Positions 50,074-59,174 of a stretch of DNA of 64,000 nucleotides are shown here, one piece after another. The translations under genes and the position numbers were made by a program. Under the pieces are notes generated by a model, which was not told the DNA's origin, made no database searches, and worked only from the letters and a program-made list of their open reading frames with translations. The stretch spans positions 3,224,001-3,288,000 of the forward strand of contig NZ_RBHX01000001.1 of the NCBI RefSeq assembly GCF_003626735.1, read 5' to 3'. Source of the DNA: Microbacterium sp. CGR2 (GTDB lineage Bacteria > Actinomycetota > Actinomycetes > Actinomycetales > Microbacteriaceae). Every line of letters begins with the position of its first letter. The stretch's first letter is position 1.

Positions 50074-50921
50074 CTTCTGAGCAGGTACTTCTCCACCAGA
50101 GCGAGGATGCCGTTGGTGACGGTGCCGAGCAGCGCGAGCAGGACGATCGAGAGGAGGATGCGATCCACACGCCCGTTGCTCTGCGAATCCGTGAGCAGGA
50201 AGCCCAGCCCCATGGACGACGCGATCAGCTCGGCGGCGACGAGGAACAGCCACGCCTGTGCGAGGGCGAGACGGAGGCCGGACACCACCGAGGGCACGAC
50301 GGCCGGGAGTTGAACGGTCCGGAACAGCGACCAGCCGTGCAGGCTGAACGATCGACCAGCCTCCACGAGGTGCGGATCCACGTGGCGCAGGGCCGACGCG
50401 ACCGTCGTGTAGACGGGGAAGAATGCGCCGATGGCGATGAGTGTCACCTTCGAGGATTCACCGATCTGCATCCAGAGGATGAGGAGCGGCACCCAGGCGA
50501 GGGACGGCACGGCACGGACCGCCGCGAGCGTCGGGCTCAGCAGGATGTCTCCCAGCCGGGAGAGCCCTACCAGTCCCGCTGCGGCGAGCCCGATCACGGA
50601 CCCGATCGCGAACCCGAGCAGCACCCGCTGGACGGAGATGGCGATGTGGGTCCAGAGCTGTCCGCTTTCGGCGAGCTCGACACCCGCGAGGAAGACGGAT
50701 GCCGGAGTCGGCAGCCGGTAGGGCTCGACTAGGCCGCTGGTGGTCACGATCTGCCAGGAGAGCAGGATGAGTGCCGGGAGGAGCAGGCCCCCGATGATCC
50801 GCGCGGTGGGGCGACTCCGAGCGCGCCGCTCACCGGCATCCGGGCGTCGAAGCGTGCCCTTCGCGAAGTCGAGCGCGTCCTGCGAATCCGCGGGCAGCGT
50901 CAGCTGGTCGGGGGTGGTCAC
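50064..50921 (-). CDS. SsuC/TauC-type ABC permease
   Basis: A 285-residue permease with six predicted helices and the family block GFAIGSVIGLAAAGLVGLS. The EAA region is HVDPHLVEAGRSFSLHGWSLF. Members import aliphatic sulfonates, taurine, nitrate or cyanate. Couples by ATGA to the binding-protein gene. The basic N-terminus (about 60 residues) precedes the first helix. Confidence 0.9.
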   Translation of the reverse strand: MTTPDQLTLPADSQDALDFAKGTLRRPDAGERRARSRPTARIIGGLLLPALILLSWQIVTTSGLVEPYRLPTPASVFLAGVELAESGQLWTHIAISVQRVLLGFAIGSVIGLAAAGLVGLSRLGDILLSPTLAAVRAVPSLAWVPLLILWMQIGESSKVTLIAIGAFFPVYTTVASALRHVDPHLVEAGRSFSLHGWSLFRTVQLPAVVPSVVSGLRLALAQAWLFLVAAELIASSMGLGFLLTDSQSNGRVDRILLSIVLLALLGTVTNGILALVEKYLLRRWT

Positions 50922-51958
50922 TCGCCGCCGACCGCCTTCTCGGCGAAGGTCGCGTTCACGATGGACGCGAGAGCCTTGTCGACGGAGTCCTTGCCGCCCT
51001 GCACGTCTCCCGAGTCGACGAGTACCGGTGCGATCTTCTCCAGCACGGCGATCTGATCGTCGCCGGGCACACCGTTCACGTCGAGGTTGGAACGCTCCTG
51101 GATGACGGTCGTGGCCACGTCGATGTCGATCCCGGCCACCTCGGCCAGCAGCGCTGCCGTCTCCTCAGGGTTCTCCAGTGCCCAGGCCCGTGCTTCCTCG
51201 TAGGCGTCGACGACAGCCTGAGCGAGGTCGGGGTGGTCGGTGATGAACTCTTCGGTCGCGTTGAGGAAGCCGTAGGTGTTGAAGTCGACGTTGCGGTAGA
51301 TGAGCTGGTCGCCTGACTCCACCTCGGCGGCAGCCATGATGGGGTCGAGACCGGCCCACGCATCCACCGACCCTCCGTCGAGTGCGGCGCGGCCGTCGGC
51401 GTGCTGGAGGTTCTGCACCTCGACGTCGGAGAGCGACAGTCCGCCTTCTTCGAGCGCCTGCAGCAGGAAGAAGTACGGGTCGGTGCCCTTCGTGGCAGCG
51501 ATGGAGGCGCCCTTGAGGTCTTCGAGCGACGTGATCTCGCTGTCCGGGCCGACGACGATCGCCGACCATTCCGGCTGCGAGTAGATGTCGATGACCTGGA
51601 TGGGCGAGCCGTTCGCACGAGCGAGCAGCGCGGCCGATCCTGCGGTCGAGCCGACATCGACCGAGCCGGAGCGAAGCAGTTCGTTCGCCTTGTTGGAGCC
51701 GGCGGACCGCACCCATTCGACCTCGACGTCGTCGCCGAGGATGCCCTCGAGGATGCCCTGTTCGCGGATCACCAGGCTGAGCGGGTTGTAGGTGGCGAAG
51801 TCGATGGAAAGCGTGTCGGACGACCACTCCCCCGACTCCTGCGTGCTCCCGTTGTCGGACGCGGTGGCACCCTCACCGGCGACGCAACCTGTCGCAACGA
51901 GCATCATCGTCGCGGCGATCGCGGTCGCGGGGGCGATTCGGCGGGTGATGGTGCTCAT
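50918..51958 (-). CDS. SsuA/TauA-type substrate-binding lipoprotein
   Basis: A 346-residue lipoprotein. Signal and lipobox ATGC (Cys22), then an NMT1/SsuA-like periplasmic-binding fold: YNPLSLVIREQGILEGILG, SGSVDVGSTAGSAALLA, GASIAATKGTDPYFFLLQALEEGGL, and VDAWAGLDP. Sulfonate binding is likely given the neighbours. ATG at 51958 overlaps the ATPase stop by ATGA. The longer reading frame to 52612 overlaps the ATPase and is rejected. Confidence 0.92.
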   Translation of the reverse strand: MSTITRRIAPATAIAATMMLVATGCVAGEGATASDNGSTQESGEWSSDTLSIDFATYNPLSLVIREQGILEGILGDDVEVEWVRSAGSNKANELLRSGSVDVGSTAGSAALLARANGSPIQVIDIYSQPEWSAIVVGPDSEITSLEDLKGASIAATKGTDPYFFLLQALEEGGLSLSDVEVQNLQHADGRAALDGGSVDAWAGLDPIMAAAEVESGDQLIYRNVDFNTYGFLNATEEFITDHPDLAQAVVDAYEEARAWALENPEETAALLAEVAGIDIDVATTVIQERSNLDVNGVPGDDQIAVLEKIAPVLVDSGDVQGGKDSVDKALASIVNATFAEKAVGGE

Positions 51959-52797
51959 CGGGACTCCTCGGTGATGCGGTGGTGGGTGTCGACACCGAGT
52001 CCTTCGAGGAGCTCGGCACGGAGATCGGCGAGACCGCGGTCGGCACGGTCTCGAGGGCGGATGCCGGGGACGGAAACGGTGCGCGCGATCGACGGCGCGG
52101 AATCGCCGCCCAGCGTGCGCAAGAGCAGGACGCGATCGGCGAGGTACAGCGCCTCCTCGACGTCGTGCGTCACGAGAAGGATGGTGGTGGGCTCGGCGGC
52201 GTGGATCTTCAGCAGCAGGTCGTGCATGCGAAGCCGGGTGAGTGCGTCGAGAGCACCGAACGGCTCGTCGAGCAGGAGCACGCCGGGGTTGCGCGCGAGT
52301 GCCCGCGCCAGGGAGGCCCGTTGCGCCATGCCGCCGGAGACTTCGCGGGGACGCTGATCGGCGGCGTGTTCCAATCCGACGAGGTGGAGCAGTTCGTTCA
52401 CGCGGTCGCGGCCGAGGCGACGATCCGTTCCGCGGGGCAGTCCGAGGTCGACGTTCTGAGCGAGAGTGCGCCACGGCAGCAGGCGCGGCTCCTGGAAGGC
52501 GATCGCGGTGCGCTCGTCGACGTCGGTCACCCCGGTGCCGTCGAGGCGGATGCTGCCACTCGTCGGGGTGTCGAGACCACCGATGAGGCGAAGGAGCGTC
52601 GACTTGCCGCAACCGGAGGGACCGACGACCGCCACGATCTCACCGGCTGCGACGTCGAGCTCGACGTCGCGCAGCACTTCGCGTCGTCCCCGCGGAAGCG
52701 CGAAGGCTCGTGTGATGCCGTCCAGCCGCACGGTCTGCGCGAGGCCGGCCGCGGGTGCGGCGGTGGCAGCGCGAGACGGGGAGAGTGCGGTGGTCAT
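51955..52797 (-). CDS. SsuB/TauB-type ABC ATPase
   Basis: A 280-residue ATPase. Walker A GPSGCGKST, Q-loop FQEPRLLPW (typical of SsuB/TauB/NrtD), signature VSGGMAQR, Walker B LLLDEPFGALD. First gene of the cassette; the ATG at 52797 is preceded by a promoter region with an 18-bp palindrome. Confidence 0.93.
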   Translation of the reverse strand: MTTALSPSRAATAAPAAGLAQTVRLDGITRAFALPRGRREVLRDVELDVAAGEIVAVVGPSGCGKSTLLRLIGGLDTPTSGSIRLDGTGVTDVDERTAIAFQEPRLLPWRTLAQNVDLGLPRGTDRRLGRDRVNELLHLVGLEHAADQRPREVSGGMAQRASLARALARNPGVLLLDEPFGALDALTRLRMHDLLLKIHAAEPTTILLVTHDVEEALYLADRVLLLRTLGGDSAPSIARTVSVPGIRPRDRADRGLADLRAELLEGLGVDTHHRITEESR

Positions 52798-52826
52798 ACC
52801 CCCATGCTGTCCGAGGGCGCCGAATG

Positions 52827-52844
52827 TTACGAACGCGCTCGTAA
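52827..52844. promoter_or_regulatory. Palindromic operator candidate upstream of the sulfonate-type ABC operon
   Basis: TTACGAACGCGCTCGTAA is an 18-bp palindrome with one mismatched pair, 30 bp upstream of the ATPase ATG. It is flanked by ATG/TGTT on both sides. A sulfur or sulfonate regulator is a sensible guess; the sequence does not name one. Confidence 0.55.
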
Positions 52845-52883
52845 TGTTCGGTCACGCAACCGGCTATCGGTCGCGGATACACC

Positions 52884-52928
52884 AGAACGGGCCGTCACCC
52901 ACCCGAAGGTGAGGTGACGACCCGTTCT
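52884..52928 (-). terminator. Terminator downstream of rpsA
   Basis: AGAACGGG..GTCACC and GGTGA..CCCGTTCT form a long stem of about 20 bp with a few mismatches, tip CCGAAGG, 14 bp after the rpsA stop. Confidence 0.88.
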
Positions 52929-52942
52929 GTGTGTGGTGATGC

Positions 52943-54397
52943 TTACGCGTTTCCGCCCGACAGCTTCTCGCGGAGAGCCGCGAGTGCCTCGTCGTCGGCG
53001 AGGGTGCCTGCACCGGTCGCCTCGGTGGCGAAGACCTGGCCGCCGAAGTCGGCTCCGGCCTCTGCCTCGGCCTCAGCGGCCTTGGTGACCTGAGCCTTGT
53101 GCGCCTCCCAGCGAGCCTGGGCCGCAGCGTACTCCTGCTCCCATGCCTCGCGCTGCGTGTCGAAGCCTTCCTTCCACGCACCGGTCTCGGCGTCGAAGCC
53201 CTCCGGGTACTTGTACTCGCCGTTCTCGTCGTACTCGGCGAGCATGCCGTACAGGGCCGGGTCGAACTCGGTGCCGTTGGGGTCGACCGACTCGTTGGCC
53301 TGCTTGAGGGACAGCGAGATGCGGCGACGCTCGAGGTCGATGTCGATGACCTTGACGAAGACCTCTTCGCCGACCGACACGACCTGCTCGGCCAGCTCGA
53401 CGTGCTTGCTGGAGAGCTCGGAGATGTGGACGAGGCCCTCGATGCCGTCGGCGACGCGAACGAACGCACCGAACGGAACGAGCTTGGTGACCTTACCCGG
53501 CGTGACCTGTCCGATCGCGTGGGTGCGGGCGAAGACCTGCCACGGGTCTTCCTGCGTCGCCTTCAGCGACAGGGAGACGCGCTCGCGGTCGAGGTCGACC
53601 TCGAGGATCTCGACGGTGACCTCCTGGCCGACCTCGACAACCTCGGAAGCGTGCTCGATGTGCTTCCAGGAAAGCTCGGAGACGTGCACGAGGCCGTCCA
53701 CGCCGCCCAGGTCGACGAATGCACCGAAGTTGACGATCGACGACACGACACCCTTGCGAACCTGACCCTTGTGCAGGTTGTTCAGGAACGTGGTGCGCGA
53801 CTCCGACTGCGTCTGCTCGAGCAGCGCACGGCGGCTGAGAACGACGTTGTTGCGGTTCTTGTCGAGCTCGAGGATCTTCGCCTCGATCTCCTGCCCCAGG
53901 TACGGGGTGAGGTCGCGGACGCGGCGCAGCTCGATGAGCGAAGCCGGGAGGAAGCCACGGAGGCCGATGTCGACGATGAGTCCACCCTTGACGACCTCGA
54001 TGACCGTACCGGTGACGACGCCGTCGTTCTCCTTGATCTTCTCGACGTCTCCCCAGGCACGCTCGTACTGTGCGCGCTTCTTGGAGAGGATCAGGCGGCC
54101 TTCCTTGTCCTCCTTCTGGAGAACCAGGGCCTCGACCTCGTCGCCGACCTTGACGACCTCATTGGGGTCGACGTCGTGCTTGATCGAAAGCTCACGCGAG
54201 GGGATGACGCCCTCGGTCTTGTAGCCGACATCCAGCAGAACCTCATCGCGGTCGATCTTGACGATCGTGCCTTCGATGATGTCGCCGTCGTTGAAGAACT
54301 TCAGGGTCTTCTCGACCGCGGCCAGGAAGTCCTCAGCAGATCCGATGTCGTTGATGGCGACCTGCTTGGTGGCCGGGGCGGTCGTTGCGGTAGTCAT
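52943..54397 (-). CDS. rpsA: 30S ribosomal protein S1
   Basis: A 484-residue protein with four S1 RNA-binding repeats (starting near residues 38, 123, 208 and 295; for example GDIIEGTIVKIDRDEVLLDVGYKTEG). An acidic, low-complexity C-terminal tail of about 100 residues follows. Four repeats instead of six is the actinobacterial form. ATG at 54397; AAGGA is 13 nt upstream. A promoter candidate TTGCCC-17-TGATAG (54537-54565) implies a leader of about 130 nt. Confidence 0.96.
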   Translation of the reverse strand: MTTATTAPATKQVAINDIGSAEDFLAAVEKTLKFFNDGDIIEGTIVKIDRDEVLLDVGYKTEGVIPSRELSIKHDVDPNEVVKVGDEVEALVLQKEDKEGRLILSKKRAQYERAWGDVEKIKENDGVVTGTVIEVVKGGLIVDIGLRGFLPASLIELRRVRDLTPYLGQEIEAKILELDKNRNNVVLSRRALLEQTQSESRTTFLNNLHKGQVRKGVVSSIVNFGAFVDLGGVDGLVHVSELSWKHIEHASEVVEVGQEVTVEILEVDLDRERVSLSLKATQEDPWQVFARTHAIGQVTPGKVTKLVPFGAFVRVADGIEGLVHISELSSKHVELAEQVVSVGEEVFVKVIDIDLERRRISLSLKQANESVDPNGTEFDPALYGMLAEYDENGEYKYPEGFDAETGAWKEGFDTQREAWEQEYAAAQARWEAHKAQVTKAAEAEAEAGADFGGQVFATEATGAGTLADDEALAALREKLSGGNA

Positions 54398-54632
54398 GTA
54401 GTGGGTTGTCCTTGTTGGATGGGGCTCAGGCTGGGAGGCAACGGCCGCGCACGGCCGACTGCTTGCTTCACAGCGGTTGGATTTTGGTGTGATCGTCACC
54501 GGGCACGCGTAGGCACGCCAATAGTGACAACTCAGGCTATCAGAAGAGCGGATGCCGGTGGGCAAGAAGTTGCCGGACGCGACCTGTGGATAACTCGAAC
54601 GGTGCTCACGCCCTCCGAGTTACCGTGACGGG
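54398..54632. promoter_or_regulatory. rpsA leader and promoter region
   Basis: The 235-bp gap carries the rpsA leader and its promoter candidate on the minus strand. On the plus side, before the lipoprotein gene, there is TACCGT at 54621-54626 ending 6 nt before its GTG. I see no gene or RNA in the stretch. Confidence 0.5.
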
Positions 54633-55172
54633 GTGATCCACCACCGCCCAGCATCCTCCTTCATCACCGCTCTCGCCGTGACGTCCGTCATGTTCAGCGG
54701 GTGCACTGCCGCGCCGCAGCCGTCACCGACCCCGACCGCGGCTTTCGCGTCCGAGGAGGAGGCGTTCGCCGCGGCTGAGGAGACATACCGGGCGTACAAC
54801 GACGCGTTCAATGACATCGATGTCAGCGATCCATCCACTTTTGAGCGACTGTTTGAGGTGTCCAGCGGTGATTTCGAAGCGGCGGATCGCGAGACCTTAT
54901 CCGGCCTTCACGCAGACGGCTACATGTTTGTGGGCGAGATTGAGGTGGTGGCGTTCGAGGGAGTATCCAGCAGCAGGTCGCTCGACCGCGTACTCGCCGA
55001 CGTCTGCGTCGACCTAAGTCGCTCCGACATCGTCAACGACGCTGGGGGCTCCGTGGTCAATGCCGACCGTCCCGACGTAAATCCCCTACGAGTTTCGTTT
55101 CACCTCTCACGCGGCCGCTTTCTCATCGAGAGAGCAGATGTCAACGAGAGTCTCGATTGTGAGCCGAGATGA
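54633..55172 (+). CDS. Lipoprotein of unknown function
   Basis: A 179-residue lipoprotein: hydrophobic signal, lipobox FSGC (Cys24), a Pro/Thr linker, then an alpha/beta domain of about 140 residues (EEEAFAAAEETYRAYNDAFND, VCVDLSRSDIVND) that recalls small NTF2/Tim44-like or SnoaL-like lipoproteins. GTG start at 54633. Coupled by ATGA to the PKD-like gene. The second half is noticeably less GC-rich than neighbouring genes. Function unknown. Confidence 0.7.
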   Translation: MIHHRPASSFITALAVTSVMFSGCTAAPQPSPTPTAAFASEEEAFAAAEETYRAYNDAFNDIDVSDPSTFERLFEVSSGDFEAADRETLSGLHADGYMFVGEIEVVAFEGVSSSRSLDRVLADVCVDLSRSDIVNDAGGSVVNADRPDVNPLRVSFHLSRGRFLIERADVNESLDCEPR

Positions 55173-55999
55173 GGTCTCTAATAGTTGCTTGCATACTTCT
55201 ATCTCTCACTAACGGCGAAGGCAACGGGGTCGGTGGCGCCGATGTTGTTGCTGGAAACAACGGTCAGCAAGTAGACATCACTGCTTCCCGCGAGCGCACG
55301 GATCCCGACACCGGCGCCCCACCAGTCCTCTCACCGGACTCGAATTCGAATGCCAACCCCAGCGCCCCCGAGGCTCCGCAGGAACCCAACGCATCGGACA
55401 TCGCGTTCAACGCCGCCTGCACCAGCTTCTGGGACAGCACCCTCCGCTGCATCTCGATCAACGTGCCGCAGGAACCAGGTGGCACCGCGGACGCACAGAC
55501 ACAGCAGCCTGCCCCGCCTCCCATCACGATCACGGAGCTGGCACAGTTCGCCCCCGATCCGGTCACCACTTCAGGAGAGCCCGACAATCTCGGCGTGGCA
55601 GGGATGCCGGCGAACTTCGTGGCCGCGGCATCCGTGCAGATCAAGACGGGCAGCCTTTTCGGCTCGGCCATCCGCGTGCGGTTCACTCCGGTGGGATACG
55701 ACTTCAGCTACGGCGACGGCGCCAGCGCGACCACCTCGACGGGCGGGCAGACCTGGTCCGCTCTCGGCCAAGCGCCCTTCACTCCGACGCCCACCAGCCA
55801 CACCTACCGAGAACGCGGGACCTACGAGGCGGGCGTCACCGTCAGGTATGCCGCCGAGGTCGACCTCGGCAGCGGGTGGTTCCCCATCGACGGACAGCTC
55901 TCGGTCGACGGCCCCAGCCGCACGATCCAGATCTACGAGGCGCACACCGCTCTCGTCGAACGCACCTGCACCGAACGACCCTCGGCCCCAGGGTGCTGA
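55169..55999 (+). CDS. Secreted protein with a PKD-like domain
   Basis: A 276-residue protein with a weak N-terminal hydrophobic stretch (1-14), a Pro/Asn-rich linker, and a C-terminal domain with YDFSYGDGAS, then SHTYRERGTYEAGVTV. These are PKD-domain-like strands, as in cell-surface adhesion or carbohydrate-associated modules. Cys pairs near 84/93 and at the C-terminus suggest disulfides and an extracellular place. Coupled to the lipoprotein gene. Specific role unknown. Confidence 0.65.
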   Translation: MRSLIVACILLSLTNGEGNGVGGADVVAGNNGQQVDITASRERTDPDTGAPPVLSPDSNSNANPSAPEAPQEPNASDIAFNAACTSFWDSTLRCISINVPQEPGGTADAQTQQPAPPPITITELAQFAPDPVTTSGEPDNLGVAGMPANFVAAASVQIKTGSLFGSAIRVRFTPVGYDFSYGDGASATTSTGGQTWSALGQAPFTPTPTSHTYRERGTYEAGVTVRYAAEVDLGSGWFPIDGQLSVDGPSRTIQIYEAHTALVERTCTERPSAPGC

Positions 56000-56030
56000 C
56001 GGGCGGACGCCTCCGCTCTACTCTGAGTTC

Positions 56031-56984
56031 ATGCCCCGCGCCGACCGCCTCATGCTGCTCGACACCGCCAGCCTCTACTTCCGTGCCTTCTACGGGGTGC
56101 CTGACAAGGTGAAGGCCCCCGACGGCTCACCCGTCAATGCCGCGCGCGGGCTCCTCGACATCATCGCGAAACTCGTCACCCTGTATGAGCCGACGCACGT
56201 CATCGCCTGCTGGGACGACGACTGGCGCCCGCAGTGGCGAGTCGACCTCATCCCCAGCTACAAGACCCATCGGGTGGTCGAGGTCGTCCCCGGTGCACCC
56301 GACATCGAAGAGGTTCCGGATCCGCTCGAAGCACAGATCCCGCTGATCCGGCAGACGCTCGCCACCATCGGCATCCCGATCATCGGCGTTTCCGAGCATG
56401 AGGCCGACGATGTGATCGGCACGCTCGCCACCGACGCCACGATGCCCGTCGACATCGTCACCGGAGACCGCGACCTGTTCCAGCTGGTCGACGACTCCCG
56501 TGACGTCCGCGTCATCTACACCGCGCGCGGCATGAGCAACCTCGAGATCGTCACCGACGCCACCGTCGTCGCGAAGTACGGAGTGCTCCCCTCCCAGTAC
56601 GCCGACTTCGCAACGATGCGGGGAGATGCCTCGGACGGGCTGCCCGGCGTCGCAGGCGTCGGCGACAAGACCGCCGCGACCCTGTTGCAGGCTCACGCCG
56701 ACCTCACCGGCATCCGGGAGGCCGCCGACGCCGGCGAAGGGATGAGCGCCGGCGTACGAGGGAAGATCCTCGCCGCATCCGACTACCTCGACGTCGCCCC
56801 GACAGTCGTCGCCGTCGCCACGACCCTGCCGATCAGCGCCCCCGAGATTCCGTTGCACGTGCTCGACCCCGCCGAGACGGATGCCGCCGCAGCCCTCGCC
56901 GACAAGTGGAACCTCGGGTCATCGATGTCGCGCGCCGTGGCTGCCGTGTCGGCCGCTGCCAGCGCAAGGACTGCGACCGACTGA
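56031..56984 (+). CDS. Stand-alone 5'-3' exonuclease (PolA N-domain type)
   Basis: A 317-residue protein homologous to the 5'-3' exonuclease domain of DNA polymerase I. LDTASLYFRAFYG near 10-22, HEADDVIGTLA and VTGDRDLFQLV carry the metal-binding acids, and GDASDGLPGVAGVGDKTAATLL contains the H3TH region. No polymerase domain follows. It would remove RNA primers or flaps. TACTCT (56019-56024) is 6 nt before the ATG and CTGACG lies 17 nt upstream of it, so it is probably leaderless. Confidence 0.9.
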   Translation: MPRADRLMLLDTASLYFRAFYGVPDKVKAPDGSPVNAARGLLDIIAKLVTLYEPTHVIACWDDDWRPQWRVDLIPSYKTHRVVEVVPGAPDIEEVPDPLEAQIPLIRQTLATIGIPIIGVSEHEADDVIGTLATDATMPVDIVTGDRDLFQLVDDSRDVRVIYTARGMSNLEIVTDATVVAKYGVLPSQYADFATMRGDASDGLPGVAGVGDKTAATLLQAHADLTGIREAADAGEGMSAGVRGKILAASDYLDVAPTVVAVATTLPISAPEIPLHVLDPAETDAAAALADKWNLGSSMSRAVAAVSAAASARTATD

Positions 56985-57008
56985 GTCCCGCACGGCGGCG
57001 AGGCCCGG

Positions 57009-57995
57009 TCACTCCGCCCAGGAGAGCAGGCGTGGCAGACCCCAGGTCGTGACGATCCGCGAGGCGGGCACGCCGGCACGCTCGGCCCGCTCCGCCCCAT
57101 GGTCGAGTAGCGAGAGCTGCCCCGGGGCGTGCGCGTCCGAGTCGATGGAGAAGAGGCAGCCTGCCTCCAGCGCGATGGCGATGAGCTCATCGGGAGGATC
57201 CTGTCGCTCGGGACGAGAGTTGATCTCGACGGCGACACCGTTCTCCGCACACGCGGCGAACACGGCTGCCGCATCGAACTCGGATTGCGGCCGGGTTCCG
57301 CGGCTTCCCTCGACGAGCCGACCCGTGCAGTGGCCGAGCACATTCACCCGGGGGTGGGAAACCGCTGCGATCATCCGAGCGGTCATCGGACGAGCGTCCA
57401 TGCGCAGTTTCGAATGCACCGATGCCACGACGATGTCCAGTTCCGCGAGCAGCGAGTCCTCCTGATCCAACGAGCCGTCCTCGAGGATGTCGACCTCGAT
57501 GCCGGCGAGCATCGTGAATCCATCGCCCGACTCCGCACGCACGAGCGGCATCTGCTCACGGAGCCGCTCGGCTGAAAGCCCCCGAGCCACGCGCAGCCGC
57601 GGCGAGTGATCCGTGATCGCCTGATACTCGTGGCCTTGAGCCCGCGCGGCCCCCGCCATGACCGAGATCGACGTCGTGCCGTCCGACCAGTCGGTGTGGG
57701 CATGCAGGTCGCCGCGCAGCTTCTTGCGCAGTTCGGAGACCTTCTCGGGCTCGACGTCACCACGGAGTTCGACGAGGTAGTCGGGGATCTCGCCGGCCTG
57801 CGCCTGGCGGATCACCGCGAAGGTCGACTCGCCGATTCCCTGACTCGCACGAAGCCTGGTCGGATCCGTACGCACGTCCTCCGGCAGACCCTGCAGAGTC
57901 GCCGCCGCCTGTCGGAACGCCTTGGCCTTGTACCGCGAAGCGCGCTCCCGCTCCAGCAGCGAGGCGATCTCGAGCAGTGCGTCGACGGGATCCAT
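57009..57995 (-). CDS. PHP-domain phosphoesterase with helix-hairpin-helix (PolX C-half type)
   Basis: A 328-residue protein. The N-terminal part (1-85) resembles the HhH-containing linker of PolX polymerases (SQGIGESTFAVIRQAQAGEIPDYLVEL). The PHP domain follows with metal motifs DLHAHTDWSDG, TDHSPRLRVA, GIEVDIL, SVHSKLR and NVLGHCTGR, all complete. No polymerase domain. ATG at 57995 lies 2 bp after the trpD stop; GAGGTG precedes it. Likely a phosphatase or nuclease; substrate unknown. Confidence 0.82.
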   Translation of the reverse strand: MDPVDALLEIASLLERERASRYKAKAFRQAAATLQGLPEDVRTDPTRLRASQGIGESTFAVIRQAQAGEIPDYLVELRGDVEPEKVSELRKKLRGDLHAHTDWSDGTTSISVMAGAARAQGHEYQAITDHSPRLRVARGLSAERLREQMPLVRAESGDGFTMLAGIEVDILEDGSLDQEDSLLAELDIVVASVHSKLRMDARPMTARMIAAVSHPRVNVLGHCTGRLVEGSRGTRPQSEFDAAAVFAACAENGVAVEINSRPERQDPPDELIAIALEAGCLFSIDSDAHAPGQLSLLDHGAERAERAGVPASRIVTTWGLPRLLSWAE

Positions 57996-57997
57996 GA

Positions 57998-59068
57998 TCA
58001 CACCTCGGCAGCTGCCAGTTCGCGGCTCACGCCGATCCACTCGTCGAGTTTGGCGAGTGCACGGCCGTCGTCGACAGCCGCCGAAGCCCGGTCGTACCCT
58101 GCACGGAGCCGCTCCAGAATCGGTCGCTGAACCTGACCGGCGTCCTGAGAGAGTTCGTACGCCACGATGCCGGCAGCCGCGTTGAGGAGCACGATGTCAC
58201 GCACCGCGCCGGTCTCACCGGCGAGCGTCCGCCGGAGCACCTCGGCGTTGTGCTGCGGAGAACCACCGATCAGGTCGCCCAGATCGGCGATGGGGATGTC
58301 CAGATCGCGCGGATCGAGATCATGCTCGTGGATGTCCCCTCGCGTGACCTCCCAGATCCGGCTGTGCCCGGTCGTCGTCAGTTCATCGAGGCCGTCGTCG
58401 CCGCGGAACACCAGCGCGGTGGCGCCCCGCGTGCGGAAGACGCCCGTGATCAGCGGTACGCGCTCCATCTGAGCGACGCCGACGGCGTTGGCCTCTGCTC
58501 GCGCAGGGTTGCAGAGCGGTCCGAGCATGTTGAACACGGTGGGCACTCCGAGCTCGGCTCGCACCGGTCCGGCGTGCTTGAAACCAGGGTGGAAGGCGCC
58601 GGCCCACGCGAACGTGATGCCCGTGCGATCGAGGATGGACGCCACGGCAGCCGGATCGAGCGACAGTTCGAGGCCGAGCGCGCCGAGCACATCGGAGGAG
58701 CCGGACGCCGAGCTCGCCGCCCGGTTGCCATGTTTGACGACGGGGATACCCGCGGATCCGATGATGATCGCCGCGGTGGTCGACACATTCACCGTGCCGA
58801 CGCGGTCGCCGCCGGTTCCGACGATGTCCAGCACGTTCGGGGACACCGGCAAGGGCACAGCGGCTTCGAGGATCGCATCGCGGAAGCCCACGATCTCGTC
58901 GATCGTCTCGCCCTTCGCCCGCAGCGCCACCAGGAACCCCGCGAGTTGGGCCTCCGTCACATCGCCGTGCATGATCTGGCGCATCGCCCACGTCGACTCC
59001 CAGACGCTCAGGTCGCGGCGCTCCAGCAGAGAAGTGAGCACGTCGGACCACGTCAGCGAATCAGCCAT
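57998..59068 (-). CDS. trpD: Anthranilate phosphoribosyltransferase
   Basis: A 356-residue enzyme for the second step of tryptophan synthesis. PRPP binding is at DIVGTGGDRVGTVNVST, then KHGNRAASSASGSSDVLGAL, and anthranilate binding at the late FNMLGPLCNPA. It is separated from other trp genes, as usual in actinobacteria, and divergent from ctaE. TAGGAT (59076-59081) lies 7 nt before the ATG, so it may be leaderless. Confidence 0.96.
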   Translation of the reverse strand: MADSLTWSDVLTSLLERRDLSVWESTWAMRQIMHGDVTEAQLAGFLVALRAKGETIDEIVGFRDAILEAAVPLPVSPNVLDIVGTGGDRVGTVNVSTTAAIIIGSAGIPVVKHGNRAASSASGSSDVLGALGLELSLDPAAVASILDRTGITFAWAGAFHPGFKHAGPVRAELGVPTVFNMLGPLCNPARAEANAVGVAQMERVPLITGVFRTRGATALVFRGDDGLDELTTTGHSRIWEVTRGDIHEHDLDPRDLDIPIADLGDLIGGSPQHNAEVLRRTLAGETGAVRDIVLLNAAAGIVAYELSQDAGQVQRPILERLRAGYDRASAAVDDGRALAKLDEWIGVSRELAAAEV

Positions 59069-59174
59069 GTCAGCGATCCTATCGGCGCGGAGAAAACGTG
59101 CAGACGATCCTCTTCGCGTGCGCTCACGCGTGAGCGTCCCCTGTTTCCCGCGGATTCACCAGCAATTCGCAGGA

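Noticed and set aside
52798..52942. SAM-type riboswitch before the sulfur cassette
   Set aside because: The only structures are the rpsA terminator and an 18-bp DNA palindrome; no conserved riboswitch core was recognised.
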